DNA of 21,625 bases from Gnetum montanum (taxonomy: Eukaryota > Streptophyta > Gnetopsida > Gnetales > Gnetaceae): positions 27,059-48,683 of the forward strand of contig MNCI01006920.1 in the NCBI GenBank assembly GCA_015680685.1. The letters run 5' to 3'. Shown piece by piece: positions 1 to 8,870 of this stretch. The notes under the pieces were generated by a model. That model saw only the letters and a program-made list of their open reading frames with translations, searched no databases and was not told where the DNA came from. The stretch's first letter is position 1. Each line of letters starts with the position of its first letter. The position numbers were made by a program, and so were the translations under genes.

Positions 1-1006
1 AATTAAAGTAATTTTGTGCTCATTATGCCCAGAGCAAAAAATGATGGACTAAGAGGGAATGACCAAGGTGTGACATCATGGGAACTTGTGGATTCTCTTT
101 GGTGACACTTGTAGAGTTATCATGCAGCTTGGTTGTATCAAGATCCTTGTAGATCTAACGAAAAATGGGCATAAGAGTAATAAAGGCATTAAAAAAAATA
201 AGAAAAAGAAAAAAAAAGGAGAGATCAAGAAGAGTATGCCAAAGTAATTCCGAATCACTCCGCCCTTGAACAAAATGCCAAGTGATCGTACACCTTGCTG
301 TCATGGTGCTATTATAGTTGTCCATCATTGGATAAAGCAATGCGATGTCACTAATCAAAGGAATGGACTTGGTCTTGATTTTGGAGTGACAGGTTAATGA
401 CACATTAATCAGCCCTACACTCAAGATTCATTGTGCCATGGGTCAGCTACCTCATGTCCCAATCTATGAAATCCCTTCTATAATTCACCTAATCTTGTTG
501 TTCATGTATTTGTGACTCATGTCTTGTATAGCATTGAATTCATACCTCATCACAGTGGTATCTACATGTGTGTGTTTTGTGGAACTGGTGTGGATTACAT
601 TTAACCCTTCTAGTACCTATAGACATTTTAAGGTATGGTTACACAAGGGTATTATAGGTTGGAACCTACTTTGGGGAGGACCCACTTGCATGAATTTTGT
701 AATTTGTACTTGTTGCACACCACCACATCATTTTATACCCTCCAAGTACTTCATTGCCAAATCTATTCTTTCCTTTGTCATCATTTTATCAAACATTCCT
801 CAAAACCATTACGTGTCCTTTAGTGTGTCACCTAAACAAATCAGGTCCAACATTAAACTTTTAGGGAAACTTCCTTGAAAAAATTTCTAACCCTAAAATC
901 ACACTAAGCAAAGAATTCAACATTTATGAAAGGCAATAAGTAAGGTATGAAATAATTGAACTTCTTTCAATAACCTTACTAACAATTGATCTTTGTGTGA
1001 TTGTAG
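1..1006 (+). other. Non-coding internal tail of copy E
   Basis: About 1 kb without a convincing gene. It contains an A-rich stretch near 190-222 and the 22-base block at 665-686 shared with copy C. Short open frames here (for example 519-878) show no family motif and their codons do not resemble a Gag or Pol protein, so I do not call them. It probably corresponds to the non-coding region that follows gag-protease in family X. Confidence 0.5.
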
Positions 1007-1444
1007 ATGACCCCTAAAAGAGGACAATAAGGAGGACCTTCTCAAGGTGCAACTAAACACCTAGGGGGAGGCAGAGGCCAAGGACCTCATGAAGAACATG
1101 CAAAGAAGGAGGCACAATCATTCAACATGCATCAGGAAACTCCTGTCATGACACAATCTAGCCAAGAAAAATGTGGAGAGGTCAGGGCCTGAGCCTATGA
1201 AGAGGAACAACAGCTATTTGCGGCATGGCATGACAAGGCCAATCAAGTGTTTCCGTAGTTGTCGTGTCCATGGGAAGTGCCGACTCCATCAAACATTGGA
1301 ACATTAGCATGGATAGCTCATAATCCTCGGATATAAGAGAAGAAATGTCAAGTGCTTCTTCAATGGTATCAATCTCAGAAGCCTGAAGTGCAGGACAAAG
1401 GAAAGGCACCCATGGAGGAGCCACCGCCACCAAGAACCACATGA
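1007..1444 (+). pseudogene. Decayed 145-codon ORF in the 3' region of copy E
   Basis: Reading from ATG at 1007, the frame runs to TGA at 1442-1444 with four internal stops (TAA, TGA, TAG, TAA) and no frameshift. Each stop is one C-to-T step from CAA, CGA or CAG. The product starts basic and glycine/glutamine-rich (MTPKRGQ..., GGGRGQG), has a middle part with tryptophans (LFAAWHDK, LAWIAHNPR) and ends in a proline-rich tail (EEPPPPRTT). The ATG follows directly on TTGTGTGATTGTAG, which looks like a 3' splice acceptor. Its place between the expected pol region and the 3' LTR is where extra or env-like spliced ORFs sit in some plant Ty3/gypsy elements. I do not recognise the protein family. Copy C shows no clear counterpart. 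Confidence 0.45.
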
Positions 1445-1613
1445 GTTCCAACAATTTTTTGTAATTCTGTGTCTGCGTTCCAATTTTGATTTTGTTCAAT
1501 CCCATACTGCAGCATGAATAAATTTCTAGTTAATCAATAATCCCATACCTATCCATTGTGTAATCAATTGAGCTTGTTCCTCACTTTCTTTAACTCAAGG
1601 ACAAGTTGTTATT

Positions 1614-1627
1614 CAGTCGTGGGGGTA
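1614..1627 (+). promoter_or_regulatory. Polypurine tract of copy E
   Basis: CAGTCGTGGGGGTA lies immediately before the TGATGA start of the LTR, as the plus-strand primer of a retrotransposon should. The same string with one change (CAGTCATGGGGGTA) precedes the LTR of copy C on the minus strand. Confidence 0.8.
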
Positions 1628-1653
1628 TGATGAATCATGGTTTGTCAGGTGTT

Positions 1654-1795
1654 GATATTGGACCCTTGATATCGGACCCTTGTTAACCAGGTGCTGATAT
1701 CAAACCCCTTATCAAACCACTGATATCTGATGAGTCCCAATATCAGACCCTTGATATTATTGGACCCTTGATATCTGATGAGTCCCGATATCGGG
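1654..1795 (+). repeat. GATATC-centred palindrome array in U3 of copy E
   Basis: Five exact GATATC hexamers (1668, 1696, 1722, 1770 and 1787) plus GATATT/AATATC variants lie in 140 bp, alternating with GGACCCTT and GATGAGTCCC. The last is embedded in the perfect 12-bp palindrome CCCGATATCGGG at 1784-1795. The array lies between the LTR start and the TATA box. Confidence 0.75.
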
Positions 1796-1914
1796 ATTGC
1801 ATCAACTAGGCAGTGTCAATGAGGCCTCGTTAATGCGGCTACGTCAACATGACCCTGTCAATATATCCGTCCATGCATTAATGTAGCCTCATTAATGCAG
1901 GGCCTGTCTCTAGC

Positions 1915-1922
1915 TATAAATA
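1915..1922 (+). promoter_or_regulatory. TATA box of copy E LTR
   Basis: TATAAATA in the context AGCTATAAATAAGC. The other two family X LTRs carry the same octamer at the equivalent place (17912-17919 and 5698-5705, minus strand), which supports it as the core promoter of the LTR. Confidence 0.65.
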
Positions 1923-2660
1923 AGCACACACTTGCCTCATTTAGGCATCTTTTGTTCAAGTTGTAGCAAAGCTCTTGCAGTTTGTTTTTGCAAGAGTTAG
2001 ACTATTTTCCCAAGTGCATGCCCGCAGTGTGATGCTTATAATTGTACGGAACCTTTATTCAAGTGTGACATACTTGGACATGCACATGATCGACACTAAA
2101 GATCAAGATTACTCCATCATTGCAGCATTCACTTATTTTTAATTATTTAATTATTATTTATTATTTTCTTAGTTAATATTTCTTTACTGTCATTTACTAT
2201 TCCTATTGTTAAATGCAGAATGAGTATGACTTAATCACGAACATTAAAGTCTACTTGGTAACCCAGTAGCGTATTTAGGAGTGCTTAAGTAGTGTGCACT
2301 TGGTAATTCCTAAAGTAGTACATGAGGTCCAAGATGCATACGGATGATTAAGGACAGATGCTCATCACACTTAGGCTAGCTAGACTTCGTCTTCCATTGC
2401 TTACTAGTTTAATCAAGATTATTTTATTATTTTCCATTATCCCTAGGAGTATCCTAATGTTAGAAATCATATCATACACCTCATTCTAGACTAAACCATA
2501 TGTGACAAAGCAAATACTAGTTTAGGAGGGAAGACAACGAATTGCGATCAACGTGTAACTATCTAGATACCACAACTAGCTCATCTATGGAGTTCAATCG
2601 GATTGTGCATACATGCTCGTATTTGTATGGTTGAGTGTAGGGGTACCTCACCACTCATCA

Positions 2661-4786
2661 CATATGGATCTAGCTACTATATGAATATTGTTGACAAGGT
2701 CATGGTATGACCCATGATTAGGGTTGTTGCCACTGCTGGTAGTACTACTCTTGTGGTTGTGGCAAAGCTCCACTAGGATAGTATGATGGTTGGAGGTTCT
2801 ACCTATAGTTACCTTGAGGATAATGTAACCTTCTTGGTCTTTGTTTCTTAAAAATTTTAGGATTAACTGCATATGCCCCTATTTCCTATAAATATGTCAT
2901 TACTATATAACATCCCTTGGGATGTTCATACTGGCACACAACACATCCTTTCTCATCGATGGAGCTGGTGTTTGAACACTCAACCACTAAAGTTACTTTT
3001 CCCTTTCATCCAAAATATTTCTTCTTTTCCTTATCTTTGCCTTTACTAAAGGCTTGCATGGTTCTTTCCTCCACAATATTCAATGTTGTTGTAAAATTCT
3101 CATCTACTAAGTCCCACATTTTCTCTACCTTTGCTACAATATTAGTTATAGCTTTTTGAATTAGTAGAGCCTTCTTTTGAATTACTTGTTCCAAGGTTTT
3201 CTCTCCTCTTCTTGGGTATCACAAACTTGTGCATCTCTTTCCCTAATGGATGAATCTCTGTTATAATCCTCTACTGATTCTCTCTTTCTTAACTCACCTT
3301 CTTCCTTTGCCACTTGGTCAATTAGTCTTTGAATTCGATGGACAGTCATTTCAGATAATTTACCTGGGGCATAAACCCCAAGGGTCTCTCTAGTCTTGTT
3401 TCATAACCCATCTACAATATGCCTCAATTACTCCCATTGTGAGAATCCATGGCCTGGGTATTTGTGTAGTAGTGAATAATACCTGCCCATTGGCTCATCA
3501 AGGGTATCATGAGTCCCTTGCTTCCATCCTTGGATTTGTTTCCTTAAGTTAGACAATTGTGAGTAGGTTTGATACTTATTGTTGAAGATCTCTATTATGG
3601 TACTCCATCTTCTAATTGATTCAAGTTTGAGTGATTTGTACCAGCTCTCTACCTCTTTTACAAGTGTTCGTGGGAACAACTTCAACTTTTACTAGTTACT
3701 TTCAATGTTCTATAGGGCATAAGCATCGTGTAAAGCTTAGAGGTGGTGTTGTGGATCAACATTATAACTACCTTCAAATCTTGGCATGTTATTCATATTG
3801 AAATGTTTGATACAACTATCCCTCACATGCTTGGTTTCCATGTGTATAGCTTCCTAAATATTAATCATACATCAAGTAGCCATCAGCGGTTCATCATCTT
3901 GATCAGGTTCATAAGCTCAGTTGTAGTAATGCCCCCTTCTGTGCTCATTCCTTTTGTGATCTCTTTGATCCCGACATCTTCTTTATTCGTACTATTCATC
4001 TTCAAAATCAAAATATCTTGAATGATAGTCATAATAGTAATGAGTCCTTATCTCCTCCCTGTCATGGTCTTTGTACCTTTGCCTCCTTCTATTAGAGTCT
4101 ATTGATGATCATGAGGATGTGAATGAGGTAGTCGGAGAACAGTGTTAGCTTGTCCTCCTATGATGACTCTGATGTTCTTCTTTATGAGGTCTAGAAAGAA
4201 CTCTTGGCCTTGAGTCCTACTTGTGCCTTGAGTCTTTTGCCCTCTTTTTCTGTGTCTTTGCTAAATCAAAGTGTGATTGATTCTTGACAGATTCCTCCAA
4301 TCGGATGATAGGCATTTGTGACTAGAACTCATGATTTTGGTGGAGTTGTTTAGTGTTGAATGCATCTCCATCAAGCTCTTCCAAGATAAAAAGAGAGTTG
4401 AATTTCTTTCCTTTGTCTTATTCATGTCTAGTTTCCGTGTCATTGTCTCTCCTTAACTACTTGTTAGTGGGATCATAGGGTCTTGTCATGTGTTTGGCCA
4501 CATGATATCCTCTAAGTGCTTCACTTAATTTCATCCCATTGAGAGCGGTTTGAAGCATGATGGGCGCTGAATGTTGTGGTGGTAGAACAATGTTACCTTG
4601 AAGATCTCTCCACCTTAATTGCCCATCCTAATGAAAGATGAAGGTAAAATCAAGATAATAAGGATTGTGATGAGCATATGAGATCCTTTCTTGCATTGGC
4701 ATACTCTAGTCTTCTTCTTTGTCAATTTTGTCATTTCTTCTCTGTGGTTTGTTGGCAAGTGGTGATGTATCCTTATTTGAAGCCAT
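2661..4786 (-). pseudogene. gag: gag polyprotein relic (family X copy D)
   Basis: From ATG at 4786 (MASNKDTSPLANK...) one frame can be followed leftward to about 3205, with a single frameshift there, and then to 2661 where copy E interrupts it. There are roughly 25 in-frame stops. Domains in order: an N-terminal region; a basic, R/H/Y/D-rich low-complexity stretch around 4150-3930; a Retrotrans_gag-like domain around 3800-3430 (MPRFEGSYNVDP; LFPRTLVKEVESWYKSL); a charged segment; a short zinc knuckle C-x2-C-x3-H-x3-C (CVVCQYEHPKGC) near 2950-2915; and a proline/glutamine/tyrosine-rich linker aligned with copy C. Gag would form the virus-like particle. It cannot make a functional protein now. 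Confidence 0.85.
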
Positions 4787-4899
4787 GTTGTGGTTTAAGA
4801 CATTTTTTAAGTGTGCTTATTTTAGAGTTATGGATTTTAACTTTGGATTTTGATACAACAAACTTTATGAAATTAATTACTCAACATACATTGACAAGT

Positions 4900-4917
4900 T
4901 GCTAGCAACGATGCCAA
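4900..4917 (-). promoter_or_regulatory. Primer-binding site of copy D (tRNA-Asp type)
   Basis: On the minus strand the LTR end TCATCA is followed at once by TTGGCATCGTTGCTAGCA. This resembles the TTGGCGCCGTTGCCGGGGA site used by many plant Athila/Tat-type Ty3 elements (complementary to a tRNA 3' end), with several transitions. Position and start sequence are both as expected. Confidence 0.75.
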
Positions 4918-5774
4918 TGATGAGCGATGGAGCAATCCAACACCCAACCATATAAGTCACAAGTGTTCACACACGACCAGATTGTGATCCATGGATGAGG
5001 TAATGTGAACATGCTAGTAATTGATTTAAGTTCATGACCATTATCTTCCCACATGAGCTGGTGAAATCTATGAGTATGGTTTAACTGATAGTGAGGTATA
5101 TGATATGTTGATGTTGTTTGGCCATTTGGCTCCTAGCATACATGGTAAAGTGAAAGTAATTTCTAAGTCTAACTAAAACAACAAATGAATCTAGTATATC
5201 CTATGGTGATGGATATCTAGTCTTAATTTACTGTAAACGTCTTAGACTCATTTAGTCATCATTAGGATTACCAAGTGTACCACTACTAGGTGTACCAAGC
5301 GATAACACTACTAGGTTACCAAATAACTACACTTAGCACTCAAAATTAGTTGTATCCATACCACTTAACGATAATGAAAGTAAAGTGCATGGAATAGTAA
5401 ACATTAACTAGGAAAGTAGTAATTAGTTAATCTAAGTGAAAATGGTAGCATTATTCTAAGTAAACAAAAAGAAAACTATGTGAATGTTGCAATGATGATA
5501 AGCAATCTCGATCTTTATTGCTGATCATGAAATGTGTCCAAGTACACTTCACTCAAATAAAGACTCCATATAATCACTTAACACCACATTGTGAGCATGC
5601 ATTACTAATTACTTAAGACTAAAATCATGGAAACAAATTGCAAGAGTTACACTACTATGGAATGAAATCTATTGAGGATCCATTCACCTAAGTGCTATAT
5701 TTATATGCTAGGACACATCTCGCAATATCTCATATACGATGACATAGCTAGTGCTACGATATTGTAGTCCACCA
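4918..5774 (-). repeat. 5' LTR of copy D (family X)
   Basis: An 857-bp LTR on the minus strand. Its 3' end is TCATCA (TGATGA at 4918-4923 on the plus strand) and its 5' end TGGTGG, a decayed TGATGA (CCACCA at 5769-5774). Internal homology to the copy E LTR is visible (a CAAGAG...TTGCAAG segment, the CTTGGACACATT-like stretch and the TATA region). A TATAAATA box lies at 5705-5698. GATATC arrays of the other copies have decayed here to CAATATCG and GATATTG. Confidence 0.8.
5698..5705 (-). promoter_or_regulatory. TATA box of copy D LTR
   Basis: TATAAATA on the minus strand about 70 bp inside the LTR start, at the equivalent place to the other family X LTRs. Confidence 0.55.
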
Positions 5775-5872
5775 AAATTGACTTTATCAATTGGTTTTTT
5801 TAATTTAAGATGAATGGAAATGCATTGAAGGTTACATAGCACGATTTACCTTTAAACTATTAAATTTTTAAT
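5775..5872. other. Short flank between copy D and element B
   Basis: Ninety-eight AT-rich bases outside both elements, the original insertion site of B. AAATT at 5775-5779 would be the D-side target duplication; its partner is not in the window. Confidence 0.6.
5868..5872. repeat. Target-site duplication of element B, left
   Basis: TTAAT directly before the LTR end TGTACTG; it pairs with GTAAT at 14390-14394 (four of five bases equal). Five bases is the usual Ty3/gypsy duplication length. Confidence 0.7.
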
Positions 5873-6459
5873 TGTACTGTCCGAAATCATCGGTCTTCGG
5901 CTGGAAGGAAACAGAGACCGTGGGATCACCGGACATGCACAGAAGACCCTACCTTCACCTGAAGACAAACTAGAATGAACGAAGGCAGAGTACCTTGGGT
6001 GGTCCGCACGCGGATCAGACAAGGATTTCCTCGAATGTGCACCGAAGTGCTATACGTTGGGTTATGCGTAAACGGCGTAATAGACGTAAATCAGAGCGTA
6101 AACAGCGTAAGTTGCGAACAGAGCGTAAACGTAAACATGCTTAAACAGAATACGTACAACAATTAATGTAAACTGTAAACGATTTTGGAAAGAAAATGTA
6201 ACAATGGCATTACAGAATGAGAGTACAATGCACCGGTCTAACGCAGTTGTGACTGGAACACAAGGCGGACGAAAAGCCCCAGTGGATGCAGGGATGATTG
6301 TGGGATGGTTCACACTATAGGCATAGCGTATAGGCTGTATGCTCAGCGTACAGGGTTGTCCAACGTACAAGGTTCTCTACTCTAGTTCTCAGCGTCTCTG
6401 TTTTTTTTTGGTTTTTTGCTCCAAATTGCCAACCCACCTGGATCTAGTGGAAAATGGGG

Positions 6460-6467
6460 CTTTTATA
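6460..6467 (-). promoter_or_regulatory. TATA box, 3' LTR of B
   Basis: TATAAAAG on the minus strand in the context CCTGTATAAAAGCCCCATTT, between the palindrome array and R/U5; conserved in the other LTR. Confidence 0.7.
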
Positions 6468-6566
6468 CAGGTTTTTGACACTAGACTCGGGTTGGGCGAC
6501 ATGTGGTGCATTGATCGGGTGCAAAAGCGTAAAATTTACAAGTGTACAATATGTTACATTTGCTGG

Positions 6567-7071
6567 GCGTATACACTAGGCATATACATTGTCTGGCAAG
6601 CGTAGACTCTGGGCGTATACGCTGGATGTGTTGGGCGTATGCAAACGTGGACATAGATGTTGTGGACGCTGGGCGTATATGTCGGGCATATATGCTGATA
6701 ATGGTTGGGCGTATATGCTGGGGCGTATATGCTGATGGTTGGGCGTATATGCTGGGGCACATATGTTGATGGTTGCTGGGCGTATACGCTGGGGCGTATA
6801 CGCTGATGGTTGCTACCTTGTACCAATTCTTGCTTTGTAGTGTTGTTTCCATGCCGTCTTTGGGGATTTCATGCCGGGCGTATACATCTATTGTATCTGC
6901 TGAGCGTACATGTGAGGCGTGTACACTGGGTGCCATTCTTGGGGATTTCATGTCGAGCGTATACATTTGTTGTTCTTGCTGAGCGTACATGTGAGGCATG
7001 TATGCTAGGCGTATACGCTAGGCGTCTACACTGTGGATGTGAACTTAAGCGTATATGCTGGGCGTATACGC
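6567..7071 (-). repeat. GCGTATACGC palindrome array, 3' LTR U3
   Basis: About 500 bp built on the 10-bp palindrome GCGTATACGC, joined by CTGGG, CTGATGGTTGG or similar linkers. Exact copies start at 6613, 6780, 6794, 7009 and 7062. Many others are one or two changes away, mostly GCGTATATGC (CpG to TpG). A larger 79-bp duplication (6852 and 6931) carries GCGTATACAT and AGCGTACATGTGAGGC. The array ends about 100 bp upstream of the TATA box. Confidence 0.92.
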
Positions 7072-7216
7072 TGAGACTGCATACTTAGTGAAAATTAAGT
7101 ATTTTGATCTCCGAAGTTGCCATGTGTGACACCAGATGTAGCTGTGGTCGTCTATGGATCCCAGGGACCTGCTTCGTGTTAGAGAAGTACTAAGCTTGAA
7201 TTTTTGTCGTGTTTCA

Positions 7217-7230
7217 TTGGCCCCTCTTTG
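7217..7230 (-). promoter_or_regulatory. Polypurine tract of element B
   Basis: CAAAGAGGGGCCAA on the minus strand directly precedes the LTR start TGAAACACG, as expected for plus-strand DNA priming. Confidence 0.8.
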
Positions 7231-8386
7231 TTGATGCTTGGAGGAATCAACCCGAGAAGCGTTGACAAAGAAGTGCAAAACACCACAACCAACTTAGTAG
7301 CATTGTTCTTCGACACTTGGCCAGATGTCATTGCACCGTGTTCAAAAGTACATGGAATTGGTGAAATGAAGTTTGTAGCTGGATAGGGAAATGAAAGTTG
7401 TGGGGATTAGAACCTGATCAAGGGATTGTGCATGGTAAAGGGGATGCTCTGGTGTGTACATGGGTCATGTTGATCCTTGTCAATAGCCATTGTTTAGCAG
7501 ACTCAAAATCAAGGCATGAGATGTACGTCCTTTGGTGGAACAAGACTCTTGTTTAGTGTTTAAGAGGAATTGTTGGCCGCGTGATGGTGGGTTGCGTTCT
7601 CTGGAGGAACATGCCCCTTGTTTGGTGTTAAAGAGAACCTGTTGGCAGAGAGCCAAAGCTGCGCAATGAGATGTTACTTGAGCTTTTGAGACATGAGTGA
7701 TTGTTTCCAAGACAACTGCCTTCCCACCTGAGGCTTATGGGAAGTGCCAAGGGTCTTATGGTTCATTTTGCTCTTTGCTCTTTGCTCTTTTCTTTTTCTT
7801 TTCCTTTTTTATTTTTTTTGTGTTTTATCTCTTTTTTTTTGCCTTTTCTTTTTTTATTTTTTGACAAGAGCTTTCTTTCAATTTTGCACTCAAGCTCATG
7901 TGCCATATTGTATGTTGTAGTTTCCTGAGAGTGTCACAGCGTGTAACAGTGTGCTCAAAGTTTTGGGGTGTACTAGGTATATCTGGGAATTGTAACTAGG
8001 TAGGAAAGGGAACAAAAGTGTAGAGGAACTAGAGAATATATTGGGAACTGGGAATGTACTTTTGAATGGATTGATTAACCTGGTTGCATGCGTCAGAAAC
8101 AATGTGGCACCTTGTCACCATGATGAAGTGTATCTGTATACGAGCACCACTGGGTGTCATCCTGCAAACACAACTCCAAGAAGACAAAAAAATCACAAGT
8201 GAATGAGTTAGCAAACACTTCAGGCATGAATGTGACTAATGCAAATGGAGGCACCATGTGAAACTTAAGGCAAACAAAATGAGCAGAAATAGTGTTGTTA
8301 GAGCCAGTGTGATGAATGATGCAGCAGGCATTGATGAAGAAATGTCATGAATTACAACAGCAGATGAATGTTTCAGAAATTATCTG
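7231..8386 (-). other. 3' non-coding region of element B
   Basis: About 1.15 kb without a recognisable protein; this is where pol would be in an autonomous element. It contains a diverged ~69-bp direct repeat (GGTGGAACAAG...GTTTAGTGTTTAAGAG at 7534 and GGAGGAACATG...GTTTGGTGTTAAAGAG at 7603) and a long pyrimidine tract on the plus strand (7757-7863), i.e. purine-rich in the element's sense strand, with GCTCTTT repeated in tandem at its start. Confidence 0.6.
7757..7863 (-). repeat. Purine-rich low-complexity tract
   Basis: Plus-strand T/C-rich run starting with three tandem TTTGCTC units and continuing as T-rich sequence with CTTTT/CTTTTT. In the sense strand of element B it is an ~100-base A/G-rich tract upstream of the true polypurine tract. 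Confidence 0.7.
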
Positions 8387-8690
8387 GCCAATTTATAGTC
8401 TTAGCAGACTGTCGTGGGTTAGTTTTACATCATAACCCGTTGGACGTTGCCAGTTTATCATCGTGGAGGACGGTGCGCTGCCAGTTTCTAGTCTTAGCAG
8501 ATCATGAAGAGGTGAACCAATTTATAGTCTTAGCAGACTCTGGTGGATGCAACAGTGGTAGTTTAGTGTCGTTCCGGACGGATGTTAGTTTATCTTCATT
8601 ACAGAAACTCCGTGGTATTATTTTATCATCATGATTCTAGGACATTCTGTGGTATCAGTTTTAAGTCATGATGCTAGGACTACTCTGTGT
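8387..8690 (-). repeat. ~31-bp degenerate tandem array in the 3' region of B
   Basis: About nine units; the first three are exactly 31 bp (8387, 8418, 8449), later ones 31-42 bp (8480, 8516, 8558 onward). Plus-strand consensus is roughly GCCAGTTTATAGTCTTAGCA followed by GACTGTCGTGG. Several units translated on the minus strand read P-P/R-x-S-A-K-T-I-N-W, the motif that also occurs in the Gag-protease linker (10203-10330). Confidence 0.75.
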
Positions 8691-8820
8691 CGATGCATGC
8701 GTGTGCATCTGTATGATCCTGTAAAAAAAAGCTACTAGAGAAAACAATATTAAATAGCAACTGTAGAAAACATGAATTGAAATGCACCAATAAATAAAAG
8801 ATAATGTGAAACGGTGGAAA

Positions 8821-8870
8821 TTTAAGGCCTTTTCAGGCCATGGTTTAGTTTAAGGCCTTTTCGGGCCATG
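8821..8870 (-). repeat. 28-bp direct repeat over the end of the gag-protease frame
   Basis: TTTAAGGCCTTTTCAGGCCA (8821) recurs at 8849 with one change and a period of 28 bp. Each unit holds AAGGCCTT and two GGCC arms. The stop codon of the frame (8850-8852) falls in the second unit. Confidence 0.75.

Larger units (their letters stand above)
1..2660 (+). mobile_element. LTR retrotransposon copy E (family X), 3' part only
   Basis: This is the right-hand part of a Ty3/gypsy-like element read on the plus strand; its 5' part lies beyond the left edge. A 3' LTR at 1628-2660 is preceded directly by a polypurine tract, and the last ~80 bases of the internal region (an AAGGACAAGTT...CAGTCGTGGGGGTA arrangement) closely match the same stretch of copy C on the minus strand (18019-18100). 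A 22-base block at 665-686 is also identical to copy C at 18798-18819. No reverse transcriptase or integrase reading frame is visible in 1-1627. The LTR end at 2660 abuts the gag relic of copy D, so E inserted into D; CATAT at 2661-2665 would be one side of the target duplication, the other being outside the window. Confidence 0.85.
1628..2660 (+). repeat. 3' LTR of copy E (family X)
   Basis: A 1033-bp LTR bounded by TGATGA at 1628-1633 and TCATCA at 2655-2660, a perfect terminal inverted repeat. Homology to the minus-strand LTRs at 4918-5774 and 17257-18018 is clear at the 3' end (GTATGGTTGAGTGTAGGG) and around the downstream CTTGGACATGCACATGATCG-like stretch. The U3 is longer than in the other copies (TATA box ~290 bp from the LTR start, versus ~100 and ~70 bp) because of an expanded GATATC repeat region. 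It could be a 3' LTR of a full element or the remnant next to a truncated internal region. Confidence 0.88.
2661..5774 (-). mobile_element. LTR retrotransposon copy D (family X), 5' part, interrupted by E
   Basis: Read on the minus strand this is 5' LTR (5774-4918), primer-binding site (4917-4900) and a decayed gag reading leftward until copy E cuts it at 2661. The gag end is homologous to copy C (a shared short zinc knuckle and a PYPQG...YYPSG linker), so D and C are the same family. D carries many more stops than C plus at least one frameshift, which fits with D being older than E, the element nested in it. The 3' part of D is not seen in this window; it would lie left of E. Confidence 0.85.
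5873..7216 (-). repeat. 3' LTR of element B
   Basis: A 1344-bp LTR on the minus strand, starting TGAAACACGAC (7216) and ending GGACAGTACA (5873), so it has canonical TG...CA ends. In transcription order it holds a long palindromic repeat array (7071-6567), a TATAAAAG box (6467-6460), then R/U5-like sequence with further GCGTAAAC motifs around 6160-6060. The start is fixed by the polypurine tract next to it and by loss of homology with the other LTR beyond this point. Minus-strand open frames of up to 172 codons here are by-products of the repeat. Confidence 0.93.

Noticed and set aside
519-878. A 119-codon plus-strand open frame in the tail of copy E
   Set aside because: No motif, no homologous frame in copy C, and composition typical of translated AT-rich non-coding DNA.
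2648-3159. Open frames on both strands in the left part of copy D (2648-2872 minus, 2917-3159 plus)
   Set aside because: The Gag relic reads in another minus-strand frame here, where the zinc knuckle and linker align with copy C.
6481-6999. A 172-codon minus-strand open frame (and similar ones at 13713-14132 and 14002-14421) rich in Y-A-Q and Y-T-P repeats
   Set aside because: It is the translation of the GCGTATACGC array within the LTRs of element B; several frames are open on both strands because the repeat contains few stop triplets.
6567-7071. CRISPR-like array of palindromic repeats
   Set aside because: Unit length and spacers are irregular and short, spacers are themselves repeats, the array lies in both LTRs of a plant retrotransposon and no cas genes are present.
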